Shown: in pieces, positions 59,062 through 64,000 of the stretch
Numbering within the stretch: the stretch's first letter is position 1
Layout of the letters: each line of letters begins with the position of its first letter
Source of the DNA: Terrisporobacter mayombei
GTDB taxonomy: Bacteria > Bacillota > Clostridia > Peptostreptococcales > Peptostreptococcaceae
Direction of reading: 5' to 3'
NCBI RefSeq assembly: GCF_020748465.1
Contig: NZ_JAHZMP010000007.1
Span: 1-64,000 of the forward strand
DNA: 64,000 nucleotides
Made by a program: the position numbers and the translations under genes
Notes under the pieces: model-generated
What the model was told of the DNA's origin: nothing
The model's input: the letters and a program-made list of their open reading frames with translations, nothing else
Databases searched by the model: none

Positions 59062-60258
59062 ATGAATATTTCAAAAAGAATACAATCAGTTCCACCATCA
59101 ACTATAATGGAATTATTAACTTTTGCAGCAAAAGCAAAAAATCAAGGTAAAAAAGTATATCATCTAAATATAGGTCAGCCAGATATAATAACACCAGAAG
59201 GTTTTTTTAAGGCTATAAGAGAATATAAAGGTGAAGTTTTAGAATATGCTTTATCAGAAGGTTTACCAGATCTTATAGAAGCTATAAGAAAGTATTATAT
59301 AAATTATAATTTAAACTTTAAAAATGATGAGATTTTAATTACAAATGGTGGTAGTGAGGCATTATTATTTACCATGCTTACTATTTGTGATGAAGGTGAT
59401 AATGTATTAGTTCCTGAGCCTTTTTACTCAAATTATTTTAACTTCTCTAAATCTGTAGGAGTGAACATTAATCCAATTACTACTTTGGCTGAAAATGGAT
59501 TCCACTTACCTAATAAAGATGAAATAGTGTCAAAAATTAATGATAAAACTAAGGCTATACTATTCTCAAACCCAGGAAACCCAACAGGTGTAGTTTATAC
59601 AAGAAAAGAATTAGAAATGATTGCAGATATAGCACTTGAACATAATTTATGGATAATAGCTGACGAGGTTTACAGGGAGTTTGTTTATGATGGTGAGTAT
59701 ACTAGTATAGGTACTATTGAAAGAGCAAAGGACAGAGTAATAATTGTAGACTCTGTATCAAAACGTTATAGTGCTTGTGGAGCAAGAATAGGCTCATTAG
59801 CTTCTAAAAATAAGCCTTTTATGGGAGGTATACTTAAGTTATGTCAAGCTAGATTATCTGTGCCTACTTTAGAACAATTAGGAGCAATAGAACTTTACAA
59901 AACAGATAATTCTTATTTAACAGAAGTTAATGAAGAATATAGAAAAAGAAGAGATGTACTTTATAATGAACTTATAAAAGTACCAGGTGTTATTTGCAAA
60001 AAGCCTAGTGGTGCTTTTTATATAGTTGCAAAGCTACCAGTAAAAAACGCAGATGACTTTACTAAATGGTTACTAAGTGATTTCGATAAAGATGGAGAAA
60101 CTGTAATGCCTTGTCCAGCTGAAGGATTTTATCAAACATCTGGTCTTGGAGTTGATGAAATAAGACTGGCCTATATTCTAAATACTAAAGATTTATCTAA
60201 GGCAGCCATACTTTTAAAAGAAGGTTTAGAGACTTATCTGAAGTTAAATAAAGAATAA
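59062..60258 (+). CDS. Pyridoxal phosphate-dependent aminotransferase (fold I, class I/II)
   Basis: A 398-residue aminotransferase, similar to aspartate/aromatic aminotransferases. ILNIGQPDIITPEGF-like HLNIGQPDI at residue 35, TNGGSEALLF for phosphate binding, SNPGNPTGVVYT, ADEVYREFVYDG, and the PLP lysine in VDSVSKRYSACGARIG. It lacks the exact DSFSKxYxMTGWRxG form of AspB. AGGAGGAT precedes the ATG. Stands alone between terminators; substrate not known. Confidence 0.92.
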   Translation: MNISKRIQSVPPSTIMELLTFAAKAKNQGKKVYHLNIGQPDIITPEGFFKAIREYKGEVLEYALSEGLPDLIEAIRKYYINYNLNFKNDEILITNGGSEALLFTMLTICDEGDNVLVPEPFYSNYFNFSKSVGVNINPITTLAENGFHLPNKDEIVSKINDKTKAILFSNPGNPTGVVYTRKELEMIADIALEHNLWIIADEVYREFVYDGEYTSIGTIERAKDRVIIVDSVSKRYSACGARIGSLASKNKPFMGGILKLCQARLSVPTLEQLGAIELYKTDNSYLTEVNEEYRKRRDVLYNELIKVPGVICKKPSGAFYIVAKLPVKNADDFTKWLLSDFDKDGETVMPCPAEGFYQTSGLGVDEIRLAYILNTKDLSKAAILLKEGLETYLKLNKE

Positions 60259-60276
60259 AAAAGTTTGTTTTAACAA

Positions 60277-60309
60277 AAAACAGAGTTCAACATAGGACTC
60301 TGTTTTTTA
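60277..60309 (+). terminator. Intrinsic terminator
   Basis: AAAACAGAGT pairs with ACTCTGTTTT, then T residues. Confidence 0.85.
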
Positions 60310-60404
60310 ATTCAAGAACTTCGTTGCATGAAGTATTTACAAAAATATTTAGATTATACATAAAGAGAGTGAATCTTACATAATATTGAAATTTGGTAAC
60401 AATC

Positions 60405-60460
60405 TGTAATTACCTATGTTACCATTTTGTAATACAAAGTAACAAGTATGTAACTGTAAT
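60405..60460 (+). promoter_or_regulatory. Cluster of WalR-like half-sites
   Basis: TGTTAC, five bases, TGTAAT at 60417-60433 is a full match to TGTWAH-N5-TGTWAH. Further half-sites are TGTAAT at 60405-60410, TGTAAC at 60449-60454 and TGTAAT at 60455-60460. They precede a secreted protein gene. Confidence 0.5.
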
Positions 60461-60547
60461 TTTTCAAGGGGTAATGATATTATAATAATATAAATAAAAG
60501 ATAAAATTTAAGAAATCTTAAAATATATTATGAGGAAGTGTTGAAAA

Positions 60548-61153
60548 ATGAAAAAAGGAATTATAGCAATAACATTATTATTAACTGGAGCATTATTAAT
60601 AACTCCAATTGCAAACGCAATCTCACAAAGCAACAAACAAGAAAATGTAAAACCAGTAAAAGTTGAACAAGCTACAAATACTGTAAAAACAGAAGTTGTA
60701 AAAAACAATGAAGACAAAACAACACAAAAGGAAGAAACTAATACACCAGTAAAAACTGAAACTACAGTTGTAAAAAATAAAAAGCCTGTAAAAGTGAAAG
60801 TAGAAACTAAAAAAGAAGAAACTAAAAAAGTTGAGACTAAGAAAGAAGAATCTACTAAGCCAGTTAACAATACAGCTGTAAAAGGTGATAAAGATAAAGA
60901 AGAAGTTAAAACAGGAATGACAAAATCACAGTCTGAAGCAGTTTTAAATAAATATTTAAAAGAAGTTGAAAAAGTTGACTTTACTTACACATACCAAGGT
61001 AATGAAAATACTTTTAAAGCAATGCAGAAAAAAGGAATAAGAGGATATGTATTTTTACCAAATATAGAAACTGACTTAGCTTACTTAGTAGACAAAGATA
61101 ATGGATCAATATATTTCTTCCATCCATCAGGATACTTTGAATTATTACAATAA
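60548..61153 (+). CDS. Secreted Lys/Thr/Glu-rich protein with C-terminal domain of unknown function
   Basis: A 201-residue exported protein. Signal peptide about 1-23 (ITPIANA/IS). Residues 28-120 are low-complexity with repeats of ETKKEE/VETKK, and the C-terminal 80 residues form a compact domain (SEAVLNKYLKEVEKVDFTYTYQG, YVFLPNIETDLAYLVDK, IYFFHPSGYF). No catalytic motif. The linker suggests wall spanning. TGAGGAAG precedes the ATG. A cluster of WalR-like sites lies upstream. Confidence 0.7.
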   Translation: MKKGIIAITLLLTGALLITPIANAISQSNKQENVKPVKVEQATNTVKTEVVKNNEDKTTQKEETNTPVKTETTVVKNKKPVKVKVETKKEETKKVETKKEESTKPVNNTAVKGDKDKEEVKTGMTKSQSEAVLNKYLKEVEKVDFTYTYQGNENTFKAMQKKGIRGYVFLPNIETDLAYLVDKDNGSIYFFHPSGYFELLQ

Positions 61154-61169
61154 AATATAGTTAATATAA

Positions 61170-61203
61170 AAAAACTTAGCACTAAAATGTGCTAAGTTTT
61201 TTA
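61170..61203 (+). terminator. Intrinsic terminator
   Basis: AAAACTTAGCAC pairs with GTGCTAAGTTTT, then T residues. Confidence 0.92.
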
Positions 61204-61303
61204 TTCTTACTAGCTATTAAAATAAAATTTGAGTTAAAAATTATAAAAAAATAGTTGACAATACAAAAAAATAAAACTACTATTAAATCAAACTAAAAAA
61301 CAA

Positions 61304-61567
61304 AAGCGATGATAAGAAGAAGTAGTAATTAAAAGAAAGATATACAGAAAGTTACCGGTTGATGAGAGGTGCATACTTATTTAATTATGAATACATCTTT
61401 GAGCTTCACACTGAAGAGCTAAGCTTGGTAGGATGTGACGTATTCACACGTTATAGTGACAGAGTATTCTAAGGAGTACTTGTAGAGGTAAGTAATGTGA
61501 ATTACTTATAAACTAAGGTGGTAACGCGAGATAAGCTCTCGTCCTTTTAAGGACGAGGGCTTTTTTT
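61304..61567 (+). promoter_or_regulatory. T-box leader, probable tyrosine specifier UAC
   Basis: A T-box riboswitch. The AAGGTGGTAACGCGAG T-box sequence is at 61515-61530; the following terminator (GCTCTCGTCC with GGACGAGGGC, T-run) ends at 61567. Stem I shows the GGTTGATGAGAGG distal loop at 61357-61369 and the pairing TAATTAAA/TTTAATTA (61326-61333 with 61380-61387). The specifier loop reads GAA-TAC-A before TCTTTGAGC, aligning with GGC-A-TTCTTGAGC of the Bacillus glyQS leader; so the codon is UAC at 61392-61394, for tyrosine. UGGU in the bulge fits a tRNA ending in ACCA. Confidence 0.85.
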
Positions 61568-61738
61568 AATTCTTGGATAAGCCGCTATGGCAAATTTTAA
61601 GCTTAAAATACAGAATATTTTGAAAAAATAGCATTGAAATTATAGTAAGTATATTTTAATAAAGTAGTTGCAACCTTTATTAAAATACAATATACAAAAA
61701 ACATTTAAAAATTATTTTATTAAAAGGAGGAAATTATA

Positions 61739-63187
61739 ATGAATATACCATTAATAATTGTTATTTTATACGTGATAATGTTACTTGGAATTAGTGTTGT
61801 TATATCTATAAAATCTAAAAAAGATGGAGGAGAAGATTTCTTATTATATAAAAATAAAAATAGTACAATGATTACAGCTGTCACAATAGCAGGTGTAGCA
61901 ATAGGTGGAGCATCTACTATAGGTATAGCAGAAAATGCATTTTCTGTTGGTTTATCAGCAGGTTGGTACAATGTGGCGTGGGCATTTGGTGCAATTATAG
62001 CAAGTTTTACCATAGTAAAAAAACTAAGAAAATCAGGTTTTAGCACAGTTACAAAATTAATTCAATCTATATATGATGAAAAAGCAGGAGTAATGATGAC
62101 CATAGCAATGATAATAATTCAATGTACAATTATAGCACTTCAATATATAGCAGGTGGGTCAATATTATCTAGTTTATTACCAGATGTATTTGATTTGAAA
62201 ACTGCAACATTCTTTTCTTTCTTAATATTTATGTTAGTAGGATTTGTGGGAGGAATGGGATCTGCAAGCGTAAGTAATATATTAAATATCTCTTTAATTT
62301 ATATAGGTATAATAACATCAGCAGTATTAGTTTTATTTAATCAAGGTGGGTGGGAAGCAGCTAAGATTATGGCTGAATCAACACCAAATGTACCGTATAT
62401 GAGTTTAACCTCAGGAATGGGGATTCCAGCAATTATATCATGGATGATAGTAATGTGTGGCAATACAAACTCAGTACAAGGAGCTGTACAGATAGGTTTA
62501 ACATCTAAAGATGATAAAAGTGCAGTAAATGGTTTTAGAATAGGAGCACTTTTAATGATACCAATAGGGTTTATATGTGCCATGCTTGGTATAGCATCTA
62601 AAGCATTAATTCCTAATGTGGCAGCAGCTAAGGCTCTTCCAATGATAATAATGAGTCTACCGCCAGTTATGGCAGGACTTACATTATCAGGATTATGGGC
62701 TGCAGATATGTCAACAGCATGTTCTATGTTAATAGGATGCTCTACTACAGTTAGTCATGATGTATTTTTTAGAACTAAAGCAGGAAATAAATTTAAAGAT
62801 AAATCATTTATGATAAATAAAATAATAATATTAGTAGTTGGAATTTTAACTTATATATTATCATCACAACTTGGTACTATATTAAGTGCAATGAAAGTAT
62901 GCTTATCTATGGCGATAGGAACTTCCATAATAGTAGTGGCAGGTCTTTGGTGTCCTAAGTTTTCAAGTAAAAATGCAGGTTTTTTTACCATATTATCTTC
63001 AGTATTCGCTGTAGTAGCATGGCTAGAATTCTCAGAACTTCATGATATGTTCAAAGATATAGGATACTGGATGATAGTAGTTAGTGGAATTACTTTTGTA
63101 GTAATAAGTTTATTGGAAAAAAATAAAGTAATTGCAAGTGATGAAGAAAATAAAATAGATAACTTAAATTTAGCAAGACATAAATAG
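61739..63187 (+). CDS. Sodium:solute symporter family transporter under a tyrosine T-box
   Basis: A 482-residue membrane protein with about 13 spans of the SSS family (PutP/PanF type). Visible family features are VTIAGVAIGGASTIGIAENAF in the first spans, GFVGGMGSASVSNIL, and SGLWAADMSTACSMLIGCST. AAGGAGGAAA precedes the ATG. Its T-box leader indicates expression when tRNA-Tyr is uncharged, so it is likely to import tyrosine or a related aromatic compound (hydroxyphenyl acid or peptide). That substrate is inferred only from the specifier. Confidence 0.88.
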   Translation: MNIPLIIVILYVIMLLGISVVISIKSKKDGGEDFLLYKNKNSTMITAVTIAGVAIGGASTIGIAENAFSVGLSAGWYNVAWAFGAIIASFTIVKKLRKSGFSTVTKLIQSIYDEKAGVMMTIAMIIIQCTIIALQYIAGGSILSSLLPDVFDLKTATFFSFLIFMLVGFVGGMGSASVSNILNISLIYIGIITSAVLVLFNQGGWEAAKIMAESTPNVPYMSLTSGMGIPAIISWMIVMCGNTNSVQGAVQIGLTSKDDKSAVNGFRIGALLMIPIGFICAMLGIASKALIPNVAAAKALPMIIMSLPPVMAGLTLSGLWAADMSTACSMLIGCSTTVSHDVFFRTKAGNKFKDKSFMINKIIILVVGILTYILSSQLGTILSAMKVCLSMAIGTSIIVVAGLWCPKFSSKNAGFFTILSSVFAVVAWLEFSELHDMFKDIGYWMIVVSGITFVVISLLEKNKVIASDEENKIDNLNLARHK

Positions 63188-63205
63188 ATAAATAAAATTC
63201 AAAAA

Positions 63206-63367
63206 ATGTGTTGATAAAGGTGAAGGACATAGCTTGGTAGGATGTGACGTGATAACACACGTAGGGTATTCCAAGGATACTTATTAAGATAAGCAATGTG
63301 AGTTGTTTATAAACTAAGGTGGTAGCGCGAGAAAAGCTCTCGTCCTTTTGAGGACGAGAGCTTTTTT
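63206..63367 (+). promoter_or_regulatory. Truncated T-box leader before larA, lacking Stem I with the specifier
   Basis: The 3' half of a T-box: AAGGTGGTAGCGCGAG at 63316-63331 and a terminator at 63335-63367 (AGCTCTCGTCC with GGACGAGAGCT). It shares AGCTTGGTAGGATGTGACGT (63231-63250) with the first T-box. Upstream, GTTGATAAAGGTG (63210-63222) looks like its distal loop GTTGATGAGAGGTG. Next, however, the 3' side of Stem I, with the specifier loop, is absent (about 50 bases), as is the 5' strand. Only about 43 bases separate the symporter stop from this shared block. Confidence 0.8.
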
Positions 63368-63467
63368 ATTGTTCTTACAATAAAAAGGTAAAGTAATCTA
63401 AAAAATAAACTACAGAATATTCTGTTACTAATATAATGCACAAAATACAAATATTTGGAGGTAAAAT

Positions 63468-64000
63468 ATGAATACAGTAGAAATGAAATATGGAAAAGAA
63501 AAAATAAGCATTAATTTAGAAGGAGCAAAATCAGTAAGTATTTTAAATGAAAGACCTATGGATGAAATAAAAGATTTAAAAAAAGCTTTTAAAAAAGGAA
63601 TAACTACAGAAGTTATAAACTCAAAACCTTTAAATGAAATTATAAATGAAGATGACAAAGTAACCATAGTGATTAGCGACTTAACGCGATTTTGGCAAAG
63701 ACAAGATTTAATATGTGAGCAATTAGTAAATTATTTAATAGGAGAATTAAAAGTCAAGCATGAAAATATCGTAGTAGTTGTGGCCCTTGGAAGTCATAGA
63801 AAGCAAAGTGAAGAAGAACTTTGTAAACTAGCTTCAAAATCAGTTTATGATAAAGTTAAAATTGTAAATCATGACTGTGATGCAGATGATTTAGTAAATG
63901 TTGGAACTACTCCTTCAGGTACTGAAGTTTATGTGAATCCTTTAGTTGTAGGAAGAAAAGTAATAATGATAACAGGCACAGTTCATCATATAATGGCAGG
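63468..64000 (+). CDS. LarA-family nickel-dependent 2-hydroxyacid racemase, 3' end outside the window
   Basis: The first 177 residues of a lactate racemase-like protein (DUF2088). The start ATG 63468 has GGAGGT five bases upstream. Recognisable parts: VTIVISDLTRFWQ, VVVALGSHRKQSEEEL with the conserved histidine, IVNHDCDADDLVNVGTTPSGTEVYVNPLV, and GTVHHIMAG at the edge. LarA enzymes carry a nickel pincer cofactor and act on lactate, malate, phenyllactate or short 2-hydroxyacids. Placement behind a tyrosine-regulated transporter suggests an aromatic hydroxyacid, by inference. The cofactor genes larB, larC and larE are not in the window. Confidence 0.88.
   Translation, partial: MNTVEMKYGKEKISINLEGAKSVSILNERPMDEIKDLKKAFKKGITTEVINSKPLNEIINEDDKVTIVISDLTRFWQRQDLICEQLVNYLIGELKVKHENIVVVVALGSHRKQSEEELCKLASKSVYDKVKIVNHDCDADDLVNVGTTPSGTEVYVNPLVVGRKVIMITGTVHHIMA

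Noticed and set aside
60700..60870. Minus-strand frame opposite the Lys-rich protein as a membrane protein
   Set aside because: The Phe/Ser/Val-rich frame is the mirror of a Lys/Thr/Glu-rich coding stretch; no start signal.

Overview
The window is AT-rich, roughly 70% A+T by eye, with strong GGAGG ribosome binding sites, many U-tailed intrinsic terminators and spore-coat genes (cotJA-cotJB-cotJC). Gene content points to a spore-forming anaerobic Clostridia of the Peptostreptococcaceae: relatives of Clostridioides difficile, Paeniclostridium or Paraclostridium fit best. The clues are a CooS-CooF-oxidoreductase carbon monoxide dehydrogenase unit, a C. difficile-type CcpA site, CodY, Spo0A and WalR-like boxes, an L,D-transpeptidase with cell-wall-binding repeats, and T-box leaders. 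No rRNA, tRNA, phage or insertion sequence was recognised. The genus is inferred from gene content only.

Layout. 1-3.4 kb: the end of a SulP permease without a STAS domain, then a MATE pump with a MerR-type promoter and its MerR regulator. 4.2-8.0 kb: cooS-cooF-FAD oxidoreductase under a CcpA-like site. 8.3-17.5 kb: a YesM/YesN-type two-component system and a PnrA-like nucleoside-binding protein, followed by a nucleoside catabolic set (pdp, deoC, deoB, nupC, punA); together they look like a nucleoside-sensing and salvage region. 17.6-22.5 kb: an unassigned structured leader, yhaM, two poorly known genes and folE-folP-folB-folK. 22.6-24.3 kb: a second MATE pump with a CsoR-family sensor and a matching operator. 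24.8-30.4 kb: an SH3-3D wall protein, brnQ (minus strand) with a CodY promoter and an elaborate leader, a second nupC paralogue, RNase P RNA and a five-SH3 protein. 30.5-41.9 kb: a broken galE, then cell-envelope genes (L,D-transpeptidase, LTA synthase-like, sugar transferase, glycosyltransferase, NlpC/P60, amidase-like proteins). 41.9-43.0 kb: the cotJ operon on the minus strand. 43-54 kb: ttcA-like, two DEDD exonucleases, a MORN protein with an intracellular subtilisin, ftsE-ftsX-M23 peptidase, a small protein overlapping a Hanks kinase, and a glycosyltransferase-51. 54-61 kb: YczE-like protein, DUF1540 and HNH-like proteins, a pentapeptide-repeat potassium channel, pepF, an aminotransferase and a secreted Lys-rich protein. 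61.3-64 kb: a tyrosine-type T-box, a sodium/solute symporter, a second T-box that has lost most of Stem I, and the start of a larA-like racemase.

The items most worth a second look are the decapitated T-box between the symporter and larA, the CsoR-sensor/MATE pair whose metal residues match a nickel-type pattern, the brnQ leader (CodY promoter, small aromatic-rich leader ORF, three hairpins), the unassigned leader before yhaM, the three-component nucleoside sensor, and a set of WalR-like boxes in front of wall genes. All regulatory calls are motif matches read by eye and were not tested statistically.
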